This document shows, one piece after another, positions 8,134-17,511 of a stretch of DNA of 64,000 nt. How positions within the stretch are numbered: the stretch's first letter is position 1; the number at the start of each line of letters is the position of its first letter. Position numbers and translations under genes: made by a program. The notes under the pieces are model-generated. The model was given only the letters and a program-made list of their open reading frames with translations, did not search any database and was not told where the DNA came from. The DNA comes from Gloeocapsopsis dulcis. Lineage in GTDB: Bacteria; Cyanobacteriota; Cyanobacteriia; Cyanobacteriales; Chroococcidiopsidaceae. The DNA lies in NCBI RefSeq assembly GCF_032163395.1, contig NZ_CP119968.1, positions 1,473,501 through 1,537,500 of the forward strand, given 5' to 3'.

Positions 8134-9207
8134 GTGTCTCAGCAGAATATTTGGGAATATCTAAAACGCTTGCTAATCGCAGTCGGAATTATTGGGCTGT
8201 TTGTTGTCCTGCTACTCTTTGCTTGGGCAATTATCGATGTCTTGTTGTTAATATTTTTAGGCTTACTCTTAGCTGTAGTCCTGCGTACCCTAGCAAAACC
8301 AATAGCTCGTTATACGCCTTTAACTGCTCAATGGTCATTAGGTGTAGTCTTACTGGTAGTTGTCGTTGTCATCGGAGTTGGCGGGTGGTTTTTTATTCCA
8401 GAAGTATTGAGCCAGTCTGAACTATTTGTGCAACAACTGGGAGTAGGTAGCAACCAAGTTCAAAAATTTTTAGCTCAGTATAGTTGGGGTCAACAATTAC
8501 TTGAGCAAGTGCCTGGTGGTGATGGACAACTACCAATATCTAATTTACTCAATCAATTCGTTGATGCTTTTACATTGACTTTAGAAGGACTAGCAAATGT
8601 GCTGTTTGTAGCCTTTATTGGCATATTTCTAGCTGTTGAACCAAATCTCTATCGCAGTGGAATTGTGAGCTTAGTTCCGCCACAAGGACGCGATCGCGCT
8701 CAAGAAGTTATTGCAGGTGTTGTCCATGTACTCCGTGCTTGGCTGTTGGGAAGAGTCATTTCCATGTTTGCGATCGGGGTTGTTGTTGCAATTGGATTGA
8801 CGATACTCAATATACCTCTTGCATTAGTTCTTGGCATTATTACCGGATTGTTAGAATTTATTCCTGTTGTTGGACCAATTCTCTCTGCAGTTCCCGCAGT
8901 TATTATTGCCGTTAGTCAAGGCTTCATGGCAGCAGTCTATGTTGCTATATTTTATCTTGTTGTTCAACAGCTAGAAGGCAATGTACTCACACCAATTGTG
9001 CAGCAGAAAACTGTCTCTTTGCCACCAGCAATTACACTAGCTGCGGTCTTAGCAATGGGTGCTTTATTCGGTGTTCTGGGAGCATTAGTTGCTACACCGC
9101 TTGCTGCGGTTATTATGGCTTTGATTAAGATGCTTTACGTGCAAGATATCCTTGGTTCTCCGAAAGGGGCGAGGGGCGTTAGCGAAGCGGGACGAAGTCC
9201 GGAGTGA
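8134..9207 (+). CDS. AI-2E family transporter (PerM/YdiK-type membrane protein)
   Basis: A 357-residue inner-membrane protein. GTG at 8134 is chosen because AAGGAAG lies nine bases upstream. N-terminal paired helices (residues 12-80), an extracytoplasmic helical domain (about 85-150) and five C-terminal helices match the UPF0118/AI-2E exporter family. Typical motifs are LEGLANVLFVAFIGIFLAVEP and GLLEFIPVVGPILSAVPAVI. Members range from quorum-signal export to Na+/H+ antiport, so the substrate is unknown. The last 16 or so residues (PKGARGVSEAGRSPE) are not family-like; they are encoded by a small dispersed repeat at 9160-9210 that has replaced or extended the natural C-terminus. Two further paralogues lie at 19172 and 20300. 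Confidence 0.9.
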   Translation: MSQQNIWEYLKRLLIAVGIIGLFVVLLLFAWAIIDVLLLIFLGLLLAVVLRTLAKPIARYTPLTAQWSLGVVLLVVVVVIGVGGWFFIPEVLSQSELFVQQLGVGSNQVQKFLAQYSWGQQLLEQVPGGDGQLPISNLLNQFVDAFTLTLEGLANVLFVAFIGIFLAVEPNLYRSGIVSLVPPQGRDRAQEVIAGVVHVLRAWLLGRVISMFAIGVVVAIGLTILNIPLALVLGIITGLLEFIPVVGPILSAVPAVIIAVSQGFMAAVYVAIFYLVVQQLEGNVLTPIVQQKTVSLPPAITLAAVLAMGALFGVLGALVATPLAAVIMALIKMLYVQDILGSPKGARGVSEAGRSPE

Positions 9208-9210
9208 GGG
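9160..9210 (+). repeat. Small dispersed repeat forming the 3' end of the AI-2E gene
   Basis: A GC-rich, purine-heavy stretch (core CGTTAGCGAAGCGGGACGAA) of the kind scattered through Nostoc-like genomes. It supplies the final codons and stop of the transporter and differs sharply in composition from the preceding coding DNA. Confidence 0.55.
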
Positions 9211-9981
9211 AGAATAGATAATTACGAAGTACGATATTGCACAATATTCTCCTTCAACCTGCCAGAACCCTTACTCCCGCTGTTGTAAAAAGAATGACGA
9301 GGATCTAGCGATCAATTAGCACTTCTGGATCGTCATCAATTGAGAGGAGAAATTGAATTAAGTCGGTTTGGTCTTTAACAGAAAAACCAGCTTGTCTGTC
9401 AACCCAGTAATTGTGACCGCTACCATCAACATTAACTCGTTGCAAGTCAGAATTGGCACGATTTGCTGCAACGACAGGTTTACGCAGATTGCGATCTACG
9501 AGTACTCGCAAACTCGCACTAGGATCGGGTTGGATATTTTGTAGTAATGTACCAGCGATTCCTAACTGATCGGGATTAGCAACTTTAAAGCCTTTTTTCT
9601 CAGGTTTGAGTGCTTCTGAACTAGCAGCAACACCACCATCGTGCAAATAAGGCGCACTGAGGTAAAGTCCAATTAAGTTAGGAACTTTAAATCCTCCTAA
9701 AGGATCGCTTTGCGCATAAGCCAATTCGATATCTTCTTGGGGTGTGATATCGGTGGGAACTGGGATGACAGGAGGATCGGGGGGTAAAGGAACAGATACA
9801 TTAGGTGGATAAGTTTCGGGTGGAACAAATAGCTTGGCAAAACCTTTTGATGCTTGGGCGCGGGATGGTTGCGTACCAATTTCGCGTTGGGGAATCACAT
9901 CATGGTTTGTAAAATAGCGTCCGCTATGACAATCAACACAACCTGCTTTGTCAAAGATTGCAGCACCATGCTTAAGAGTGT

Positions 9982-10923
9982 ATTTCTAAAAAAAAGATTA
10001 ACTGAAGGGCAGGAGTACGCTAGTTAGACCAGGATAGGTTAGTTGTGAATTCAAAGTTGGACGATGGTTCTCTCCCCGCAAACTCGCCAGTTTTATCGAG
10101 CTAAAGAACGTGCTGCCAAGCGCTATAGCAGTGATTTAACAGATCAAGAATGGGAAGTGATTCGCCCCCTGCTGCCCTCTCGTTCTCAAGGTCGAGGTCG
10201 CAAACAACAGGTCGATGAACGAGAGATCCTTAATGGTATCTTCTACCAACTTCGCAATGGTTGTATCTGGAGTGATTTGCCCAAAGACCTGCCTGCTTGG
10301 CAGACGGTGTACAAGTATTTTCGGCGTTGGCAACGCAAGGGGTATGGCAGCAGATCCATGACCAACTACGGCAATCAGTCCGGGGTGCTGCTGGAAGAAA
10401 TCCTCATGCTAGTGCAGGTTGTATCGACAGTCAAACCGTCAAAACGACGGAAAAAAGGGGAGGTCTACGGCTTCGACGGTGGCAAATTAGTGAAAGGACG
10501 CAAGCGCTTTATCCTAGTGGACACGTTGGGACTGCTGATCTCAGTACTGGTAATCAATGCCAATTGCTCAGAACAAAAAGGGGGCGTTTGTCGTGCATGA
10601 AATGGCTCAAGCAGACGCACAGACACTGCAATTGGTCTGGGTGGATCAGGGCTATCAAGGGGAGAACTTTGCGCGTGTGATTGAACAATTGTGTGGTGCG
10701 AAAGTCGAGGTAGTCAGGCGCTCTGAAGCAGGATTCGTTGTCCTACCGAAGCGGTGGGTTGTAGAGCGAACTTTTGGTTGGCTCAATCAGAATCGCCGTT
10801 TGAGCAAGGATTATGAACTGTTACCTGAAGTGAGTGAGGCAATGATTCAGGGAGCCATGATCCGATTGATGCTGCAACGTTTGGGGGAACAGTATGAAGC
10901 TACTTCATCTTTTATTTAGAAAT
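9982..10923 (+). mobile_element. IS5-family element inserted in the cytochrome gene
   Basis: A 942-bp element with terminal inverted repeats ATTTCTAAA (9982-9990) and TTTAGAAAT (10915-10923). If the ends are taken two bases further in, AT flanks both sides as a possible 2-bp duplication, but only the longer definition restores the host frame. It carries one transposase gene broken into several frames. Confidence 0.85.
10064..10919 (+). pseudogene. IS5-family transposase, frame-disrupted
   Basis: The complete protein can be followed only by changing frame. 10064 to about 10340 reads YSSDLTDQEWEVIRPLLPSR to WQRKG. A second frame carries VWQQIHDQLRQSV and CIDSQTVKTTEKRG (first catalytic Asp). 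A third segment reads EVYGFDGGKLVKGRKRFILVDTLG. From about 10570 a last frame reads GAFVVHEMAQ, LVWVDQGYQGENF (second Asp) and VVERTFGWLNQNRRLSKDYE (catalytic Glu). The changes fall at homopolymers: a G4 run at 10339, A6G4 near 10450, and A5G5 near 10570. One orfA/orfB frameshift is normal in some IS5 groups, but three suggest decay, or sequencing error at homopolymers. Confidence 0.85.
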
Positions 10924-11802
10924 GCGCTCTTAAGACTTCGCTATCATTTGTCGATTGATACGGTGGTGGCGCTAGAGTATTCTGATACGCCGACATGCCA
11001 TTAATTTGTTCTGCAACTTGATATCCTGGAGAAGCTGCCATCAACCCGTTTTGCATAAATAAGCTGCCTTTCGGGTACTCAGGCATTTTGATGACTTGAT
11101 TCAAGCCTGGTTCTCCTGGTGTAGGATCAATTTTCTCAAAGAATTCCGACGGTTTGACTTTTTCTGGCAAGCGGAATTTAGGATTAGAGGCATTTTGCAG
11201 CATCGTCCCCAGATACATTTCTTTATCAATGCCAAACAATTCACTACCTGCATCAGCCGTTGTTGCCGGATCGGCGTTAACACCAAACACAGCATTATTC
11301 AACGTTGTTAAGCCGTGGAACCAGCCAACGGAAGCAACACCACTCCAGCTATAAGGCCAAGAGCCATGGGTGTAAGATGAGGGAATTTGTGAGGGATTAT
11401 TTTTTAAGTCTCCATTCGAGGTAAAGTTACCAGGGGGCCAAGATAATAAGTCGGTATCAACCGCATCTTCCATTGCTTTGATATCTGGTAAGCGGGCTTC
11501 TTGTCCATCTTTGTTGATATAAATGCGATCGCCTGGTGGCATCTCCGTAGGATTGGCACTCGCTTGACGAAACAACGCTGCTGAGTTACTGGCAAAGGCA
11601 ATGATTAAACCTGTATCAATATCATTATTAGGCGCACCTTCTAAAACGCGACCCGTCTCAGAACTCACTGCTGCATGACACAATGCGCAAGTTACGCCCA
11701 CACGCACTTTACCTTGGTCAATAAACGAACGAATTCCCAAGGGAAACAGCGACCCTTTAGGAACATCGATACCCGTATTAAGTACAGTACCAGCCGCAAA
11801 AG

Positions 11803-11836
11803 TGCGTGAAGCGGAGCTATCCCGAAGGGAATCGCC
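11803..11836 (-). repeat. In-frame small dispersed repeat inside the cytochrome gene
   Basis: On the coding strand the segment contains GGCGATTCCCTTCGGGATAG followed by CTCCGCTTCACGC. It resembles a small dispersed repeat common in Nostoc-type genomes and encodes GDSLRDSSASR in frame. Confidence 0.5.
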
Positions 11837-12330
11837 AACTGTGAAATCTTCGTCCAAAGTTACTTGTAGATTCGTCGTCGGTTTCCCTCCCAATGCCAAA
11901 ATTGCCTTACTTAAACTACCGACGTTTAATGGTCCATCAAGAATCCCAATAACATCAGTAAACAAATACTCATTGCCAAACGTTTCTAAATAAAATGCTT
12001 TGCGACCAAGATCGACAAGTTCCTCAGTCACTTCTACTGCACCATTTTCCGGCGAAAGTTGTTGTCTTCCTTCCTCCGTTTGCAACAATTGGTCAGCTTC
12101 CGCTTTACTCACCGTATGACCTAACACATCATACGAGCCAATTTCTTGCGGTGTAGCCTTTGTCATTGGTGTATAAGTGTTGTAAAGACTTGGTGGTGTT
12201 CCAGGAAGTGCAAGTTCAATGCGAAAGGCAATGAACCCAACAAGAACAACCAAAGAAATCACAATAATTAATGGACGTAATCGCATACGTACCTCAGACT
12301 AGTTCGTAATTCGTAATTGTTTATTCTCCT

Positions 12331-12388
12331 GTACACCTTTGCGTCCTCTGCGCCTATCCTGCGGGAAGGCTATGCCTATGTGGTTCGT
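12331..12388. repeat. Dispersed repeat upstream of the cytochrome gene
   Basis: The sequence CACCTTTGCGTCCTCTGCGC continues into TATCCTGCGGGAAGGCTATG and then TGGTTCGTTAA. The flanking parts look like the common cyanobacterial CTTTGCGTC...TGGTTCGT repeat, with a second small repeat nested in the middle. Confidence 0.45.
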
Positions 12389-14556
12389 TAATCAATCTCA
12401 ACGTCCCAAGGTTGCCAAGACTTCTCCTTAACCTCAATCTCGCCCTTTTGGGGAGACGCATCCCAGCGAGTTACTCCATTTTCTTGCCAAAACCGCAACT
12501 CAACGCAAGCGTCACCAACTTCCAAACGACTGAGTGTAATATCCGGTATCCAATGTGGTAGACAAGGATCGACATAAAGACGTTTATTAGGCGCATCAGC
12601 CTGCAAACCTAAAATTGCTTGCAACATATGGAAGATTGAACCAGCTGCCCAAGCTTGGGGGACGTTGGCTTCAATGTAGGGTACGGGAAAAGCACCAGGT
12701 TCTCTAGCTACACCAGAGTAAAGTTCTGGGAGACGGTAGTTAGCAAAATAGCTTGTTGCCTCAAAAAGGTCGCGCGCCAGCCGCGATGCTTCTTCTTTGA
12801 AGCCGTAGCGCTTGAACCCTAACGCAATCATGCCATTGTCATGGGGCCAGATACTCCCCCGATGGTAAGAGAAAGGATTAAACCCAGGATTATTAGCCGA
12901 TAAAGTACGAATACCCCAGCCACTATACATATCTGGTGCAAGTAATTTTTGCACAACCTGCGCTGCACGTTTAGGAGAAACGATCCCACTCCATAAGCAA
13001 TGTCCTGGATTTGACGTAATAGTACGCACTGGCTGTTTATCAGGATCGAGTGCCAAGGCATAAAAACCAATGTCTTCGCACCAAAAAACTTCTTCAAACT
13101 GTGCTTGGAGTTTAGCGGCTTTGGTGCGTAAATGAGTAGCGCGATCGCAATCATCTAAATAATCAAAAATTTCTGCCATGCGCATCCACGCATCAAAAAC
13201 ATAACCTTGTAGTTCACACAAGGCTTTTGGTGATTTTACCTGGCTACCGTCAGGGTAAACAATCGCATCTCCTGAATCTTTCCAACCTTGGTTTTCGATA
13301 CCGTTGGGCGATCGCGTTTGATATTCTTGAAATCCATCACCATCCAAATCACCATAGCGATCAATCCACTCCAAGCATCCTAGTATCACATCGCGATAGT
13401 TATGCAACAGTGAGTCATCGCCTGTCCATTTCCAAGCGTCGTGCAGCACAATCAGATACAAAGCTGTGGCATCTGCTGTGCCGTAATAAGGCGTATGCGG
13501 AATCTTTTGAAAATGTGCGAGTTCTCCTTTGCGGATCTCGTGTAAGATTTTACCTGGTTGCGCATCGCGCCAATCGTCCATTTCCGTAGCTTGCAATTGC
13601 GCGAGTTTCTTTAACGTTCCGCGAGCAAAACCAGGGTGAGTAATCATGTTTTGCAGCGTGACAATTAAGCTATCACGTCCAAATAACGTAACAAACTTGG
13701 GTACCCCCGCCGCCGGAAGCCATACATCAGGACCAAAGTCGTAATCATACAACCGTAATGCCCCTGTATCGCTGACAGATTGACGATATGCCCGATAGAC
13801 TTCCTCGTTAGCAACTGTAACTTCCGTAACTGTGTCTAACCAGCGGCGATACAGTTCTTCTAACTCGGTGTTAATTTCCTCATCAACCGCTTTGTAGTAG
13901 CAAATATGAATTGGTTCGCGTCTCCGGTCATTTTCTACCAAAATATAGTTACAACAGGCGTGCCAGCTTTCACCTGGTTCTAACGTAATTTCAAAGTTAA
14001 TGCGACCATTCGCATAGTGAGGTTGTGAGTCATAGTTACGCGGCTGGTAAATCAGACTGCGGAAAAAATCTTTATTTTTATAAATTGTATGGAGTTCTTT
14101 TTCCTCATTATCCCAGTTTGTTTCCAAGCAACCCCGACGTACTAACTGACCAGAGTCTACTTCAAAAATATCTGCAAAGTCAGATCGCAGCGCAATTTCT
14201 AGGGTAAAGTTTGCTGGTTGGAGTCCGTAGTTTGTCAGGTCTAAATCTTCATGAATTCCATATTCAACTGTGCGACTAATGATTAAAGATAAAGAGTTTT
14301 GTTCAATTGTTCTATCTTCAGTAATAATTTTGGGATTAGTTAAGTAAACTCGTGATGCATAGTATGTCGTTGTGGTTGACCGCAAGCGAACCCAAGAACT
14401 ACCGTTAGCGTAGCAGGCGTAGTAACTCAAAAAACGAGTATCTTCAGCAAAAATTCCCAGAAAACCATCTTGCTGAATCTGACCATCAAGGTCAGTAACC
14501 ATAAAGGTACCGCCATGATTGATGGTTAAAATTGGTGGACCGACGGTGATGCGCAT
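12388..14556 (-). CDS. Glycogen-debranching-type amylo-alpha-1,6-glucosidase
   Basis: A 722-residue cytoplasmic protein without a signal. Residues 1-200 are the N-terminal beta-sandwich typical of bacterial GDE_N_bis proteins (GGTFMVTDLDGQIQQDGFLG, EDTRFLSYY). Residues 270-690 form the (alpha/alpha)6 glycosidase barrel: PKFVTLFGRDSLIVTLQNM, DLDGDGFQEYQTRSPNGIENQGWKDS, and NPFSYHRGSIWPHDNGMIALG. The family removes alpha-1,6 branches or acts on trehalose or glucan ends; exact specificity cannot be told. It lies 29 bases downstream of the LLM oxidoreductase gene on the same strand, so the two probably share a transcript. Confidence 0.88.
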   Translation of the reverse strand: MRITVGPPILTINHGGTFMVTDLDGQIQQDGFLGIFAEDTRFLSYYACYANGSSWVRLRSTTTTYYASRVYLTNPKIITEDRTIEQNSLSLIISRTVEYGIHEDLDLTNYGLQPANFTLEIALRSDFADIFEVDSGQLVRRGCLETNWDNEEKELHTIYKNKDFFRSLIYQPRNYDSQPHYANGRINFEITLEPGESWHACCNYILVENDRRREPIHICYYKAVDEEINTELEELYRRWLDTVTEVTVANEEVYRAYRQSVSDTGALRLYDYDFGPDVWLPAAGVPKFVTLFGRDSLIVTLQNMITHPGFARGTLKKLAQLQATEMDDWRDAQPGKILHEIRKGELAHFQKIPHTPYYGTADATALYLIVLHDAWKWTGDDSLLHNYRDVILGCLEWIDRYGDLDGDGFQEYQTRSPNGIENQGWKDSGDAIVYPDGSQVKSPKALCELQGYVFDAWMRMAEIFDYLDDCDRATHLRTKAAKLQAQFEEVFWCEDIGFYALALDPDKQPVRTITSNPGHCLWSGIVSPKRAAQVVQKLLAPDMYSGWGIRTLSANNPGFNPFSYHRGSIWPHDNGMIALGFKRYGFKEEASRLARDLFEATSYFANYRLPELYSGVAREPGAFPVPYIEANVPQAWAAGSIFHMLQAILGLQADAPNKRLYVDPCLPHWIPDITLSRLEVGDACVELRFWQENGVTRWDASPQKGEIEVKEKSWQPWDVEID

Positions 14557-14585
14557 AGTTACTCCTTCAGTGTTCCCCTGATCAA

Positions 14586-15548
14586 TTAACTCGTGAGTGC
14601 TGGTAGAACTTTTTCGCCAAAGTCTTCAATAAACCCTTGCTGTTCGCGGTTGACGTTGTGGAGTGTGATTTCCTCAAAGCCAAGGTCGATATCTTTTTGC
14701 AACCACTCGATATGCTGCTGCGGATCGGGTGAAATGCGGACGTATTCGTACATCTTTTCTGGCTTGACAAAATTAGCGATCGCATCAAATTGTTGGGGAC
14801 TGCGCAAATCTGATAACACTGGACTGGGAAAAATGTTTGTCCGCCACTGATCGTAAGCACCCTCAAGCGCTGTTGCTTCATCTGCTGCGTAAGAAAGCTG
14901 TACTTTAAGATACATCGGCTTACCTGCACCGCCACCACGTCGAAACGCTTCTACAACTTCTTTTAACTTATCGTGGGGGTGCGATATCGTAATCATCCCG
15001 TCTGCCCATCCTGCTAACCACTCAGCAGTTTGTGGTGTAATTGCTGCACCAATAATTTTCGGAGGAACTTGAGCGCGAGTATAAAGTTTTGCTTCTTCTA
15101 CACGCACTAGACCGTAATGAGTTACGGTTTCACCTCGCCATAAAGCCCGCATAATCTCAGCACATTCTTGCAAACGAGCGTTACGCTTGTCTTTGGCAGG
15201 CCAGCGATCGCCTGTAATTTTTTCATTTAAAGCTTGACCACTACCCAGGGCTAGCCAAAATCGTTCGGGAAACATTTCTGCTAAGGTTGCTGCGGCTTGG
15301 GCAATAATTGCTGGATGATAGCGCTGTCCTGGAGCACAAACAACGCCAAAAGTCAAGGGTACAGCTTGCATTGCTGCCCCTAGCCAAGACCAGGCATAAC
15401 CACTTTCTCCCTGGCGATCGCTCCAAGGATGAAAATGATCCGAACATGATATCTGCTGAAATCCTGCGCTGTAGGCTGCTTGAGCATATTGTAGCAAAGT
15501 ACTCGGTTTAAACTGTTCGTGCGAGCAATGGTAGCCAAACTTAACCAT
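14586..15548 (-). CDS. LLM-class flavin-dependent oxidoreductase (TIGR03885-like)
   Basis: A 320-residue luciferase-like TIM barrel. It starts KFGYHCSHEQFKPSTLLQYA and has CSDHFHPWSDRQGESGYAW (the DHF...G..W pattern of the family), GVVCAPGQRYHPAIIAQAAA and FPERFWLALGSGQALNE. This combination matches the 'probable non-F420 flavinoid oxidoreductase' subfamily known in cyanobacteria, which is thought to use FMN rather than F420. The substrate is unknown. It is probably the first gene of a two-gene operon with the debranching enzyme. Confidence 0.85.
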   Translation of the reverse strand: MVKFGYHCSHEQFKPSTLLQYAQAAYSAGFQQISCSDHFHPWSDRQGESGYAWSWLGAAMQAVPLTFGVVCAPGQRYHPAIIAQAAATLAEMFPERFWLALGSGQALNEKITGDRWPAKDKRNARLQECAEIMRALWRGETVTHYGLVRVEEAKLYTRAQVPPKIIGAAITPQTAEWLAGWADGMITISHPHDKLKEVVEAFRRGGGAGKPMYLKVQLSYAADEATALEGAYDQWRTNIFPSPVLSDLRSPQQFDAIANFVKPEKMYEYVRISPDPQQHIEWLQKDIDLGFEEITLHNVNREQQGFIEDFGEKVLPALTS

Positions 15549-15613
15549 AAGTAATTAGATAGAATGAATGACACACATTGATACCTATTCTCTGACCCCT
15601 TTTTCAGAAGGCT

Positions 15614-16174
15614 TTAGAGAAGCGATCGCAAAAACATCTGCGTGATGTAGTACTGATTTCCTTCGCGCCAAACACCAACACCTGTTTCGGCAAAGACGGA
15701 ACGTAAAATATTTTTACGGTGTCCAGGACTATCCATCCATCCTTGAACTGCGGCTGATACAGGATCGGAGATATTCGTACCCCGAAATAGATTTTCACCC
15801 ACCATGAGATAAATGATGCCGCCATCACGCACCCGCTGCGCTGGAGTATCACCATCTGGTCCTGTGTGACTAAAAAAGTTTTCCTGCGCCATTCTCTGGC
15901 TATATTGTCGTGCAACTTGGGCTAATCTTTCGTTATTTTCTAACGGTTGCAAGTTGTTTTCCAAGCGAATTTCATTAATTTGTTGGTGAATCGCCGCTTC
16001 CATTTCGGCGATGTTTGGTGTTTGTGCAGGGAAGGAAGGTAATGGTTGATTGATGAATTGATCGGCACCTGGTATCAAGGAGATAAAATCTCTTGCGGGT
16101 TCACATCCTCCTAACAGCAGGGCAATAGGCGTACCAAAGACAAATAATTTCCATGAGAATTTTCGATTGTTCAT
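15614..16174 (-). CDS. CAP-domain (SCP/PR1-like) lipoprotein
   Basis: A 186-residue protein with a lipoprotein signal (SWKLFVFGTPIALLLGGC, Cys24 the lipidated residue) and a CAP domain from about residue 60. The conserved CAP pocket residues are present: FFSHTGPDG, GENLFRG and MDSPGHRKNIL (His, Glu and His). A GVGVWREGNQYYITQMF strand closes the fold. Bacterial CAP lipoproteins sit at the cell surface; a general enzymatic role is not established. It stands alone between the LLM gene and the rhodopsin gene, with 248 bases upstream. Confidence 0.9.
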   Translation of the reverse strand: MNNRKFSWKLFVFGTPIALLLGGCEPARDFISLIPGADQFINQPLPSFPAQTPNIAEMEAAIHQQINEIRLENNLQPLENNERLAQVARQYSQRMAQENFFSHTGPDGDTPAQRVRDGGIIYLMVGENLFRGTNISDPVSAAVQGWMDSPGHRKNILRSVFAETGVGVWREGNQYYITQMFLRSLL

Positions 16175-16422
16175 GCGGATGCTGTACTAGCTAAAGCTCT
16201 AACACGCGTAGATTCGCTTACTCTTCTACCCTAAGCTGGAAGTTCAAGAAATGGCATCTTACCCTATTTGTGCAATTCACCTTTGGCTGAAATGCGATCG
16301 CACGTTTTATGCTGGTTAATGGTTGCTCTACTGACCATTGACCGATAGCCCTTAAGTTACGTTGATTTTCACCTACTGACTAATACTTGCGATCGCGCTA
16401 TTTCTCAAACTCTTAAAGAGCG

Positions 16423-17223
16423 TTAGTAGCTTCTTCTGCGCATTGATAACCGATTGCGCCTGGGTGTCCTTAAGAAAAACTGCATGATGTTTCCTATAGC
16501 ACTATCTGTGCCACTTGCGGCAACACCACCACTAATACTGCGCAATCCATGTAAATCTAAAAAGCTAAATCCAACTTTGGAGAAGAAGGGAATCAAACAA
16601 AATAAGAAAGTATCAACTGTTTGATCGAAAACTCGAAATCCGGAAGGTCCCAGAATCCACACGATGGGATAGCAAATCCACAGCACTGTGAAATATGTTG
16701 TCAGGCGATCGTAAAAACTTGATAACTCGCCTCCTTGGCTGCGCGTTTTGGCACGTAGTGGTCCCCAAATTCCCCACAAAACAACTAAAAAGGCAACAAC
16801 ACCGTTGAAATACCACAAATATCGCACCCAAGGTATAACTGATAAGTCAGCAACTAAGCCACACACGACAACAATCACCTGAGTTATCATCAATGCAACT
16901 ATAAGCGGCCAGTCTTTTTTTGGCAGACGATGCATTCCTGTCCAAGACAAGGCTAATAGCAATAAAGGTGTTGTGACAACCCAATCTATATAGCGTGCAA
17001 AGTGAGTAATTTGACCAGCAACTTCAACTTTTCCTTGCTCTAATTCCCCATGTGGTAAAACCATCGAAAGATAAGCTAGTCCTGACCAAATAGGAATAAA
17101 AGCCGCAACTAAATACTCGTATCTAGGAACACCACGCGGATTTCTGCTAAGCCAAATAAAGTAAATCGCACCAACAGCCATTCCCAAAATGTACAGTAAA
17201 TGAAATAAATCTTGTAGATCCAT
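16423..17223 (-). CDS. Sensory rhodopsin, Anabaena sensory rhodopsin (ASR) type
   Basis: A 266-residue seven-helix microbial rhodopsin, closely similar along its length to ASR (SRNPRGVPRYEYLVAAFIPI, ARYIDWVVTTPLLLLALSW, FFSKVGFSFLDLHGLR). The retinal Schiff-base lysine is Lys216. The counter-ion is Asp80 (ASR Asp75), Thr84 matches Thr79, and Pro212 keeps the ASR-specific proline where pumps have Asp. The residue equal to ASR Ser86 is Ala91, giving a D-T-A rather than D-T-S motif. The B-C loop is five residues longer (PHGELEQGK), and the tail is Arg-rich (TPRRNRLSMRRRSY). ASR signals through a small soluble transducer encoded beside it; no such gene is visible here. A light-sensing role is inferred from homology. 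Confidence 0.95.
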   Translation of the reverse strand: MDLQDLFHLLYILGMAVGAIYFIWLSRNPRGVPRYEYLVAAFIPIWSGLAYLSMVLPHGELEQGKVEVAGQITHFARYIDWVVTTPLLLLALSWTGMHRLPKKDWPLIVALMITQVIVVVCGLVADLSVIPWVRYLWYFNGVVAFLVVLWGIWGPLRAKTRSQGGELSSFYDRLTTYFTVLWICYPIVWILGPSGFRVFDQTVDTFLFCLIPFFSKVGFSFLDLHGLRSISGGVAASGTDSAIGNIMQFFLRTPRRNRLSMRRRSY

Positions 17224-17511
17224 TGCTCCTCCAGCGAATTAATGAGGAAAAGTGTATTAAAATCAACAAAAAAGGTATTTTACAACATTTTCTTGACGAT
17301 TAATACTCTTTATAAAGAGAGAACGTTATGGTTTATTTAACTTCTACCTAAAGGATGAATAAAAATTAAAATTGAGTATTTTTTTTTAGCTCATATATTG
17401 TATTCTTATTAACATTAAGCGAATAACTATTGCGCACAGTCGTGAATTATGGATTGAGTTAATTCAAAGCTCAAAATTAAAAATTAAAATATAATAAAAC
17501 TCAAGTTACTA

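Larger units (their letters stand above)
9305..12286 (-). pseudogene. Di-heme cytochrome c family protein, split by an IS
   Basis: The N-terminal part (12286 down to 10924) and C-terminal part (9981 down to 9305) join in frame once 9982-10923 is removed, giving 679 residues reading SEVLRAHTLKHGAAIFDKAG across the join. An N-terminal membrane anchor or uncleaved signal (residues 4-22) precedes the first heme site CALCH (200-204). The second heme site CVDCH (469-473 of the rebuilt protein) lies just after the insertion. The family resembles periplasmic di-heme cytochromes such as MauG/CCP and RoxA-like proteins, but I cannot name a substrate. The anchored N-terminal half alone would bear one heme. 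A small dispersed repeat encodes residues 151-161 (GDSLRDSSASR) in frame. Confidence 0.85.
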
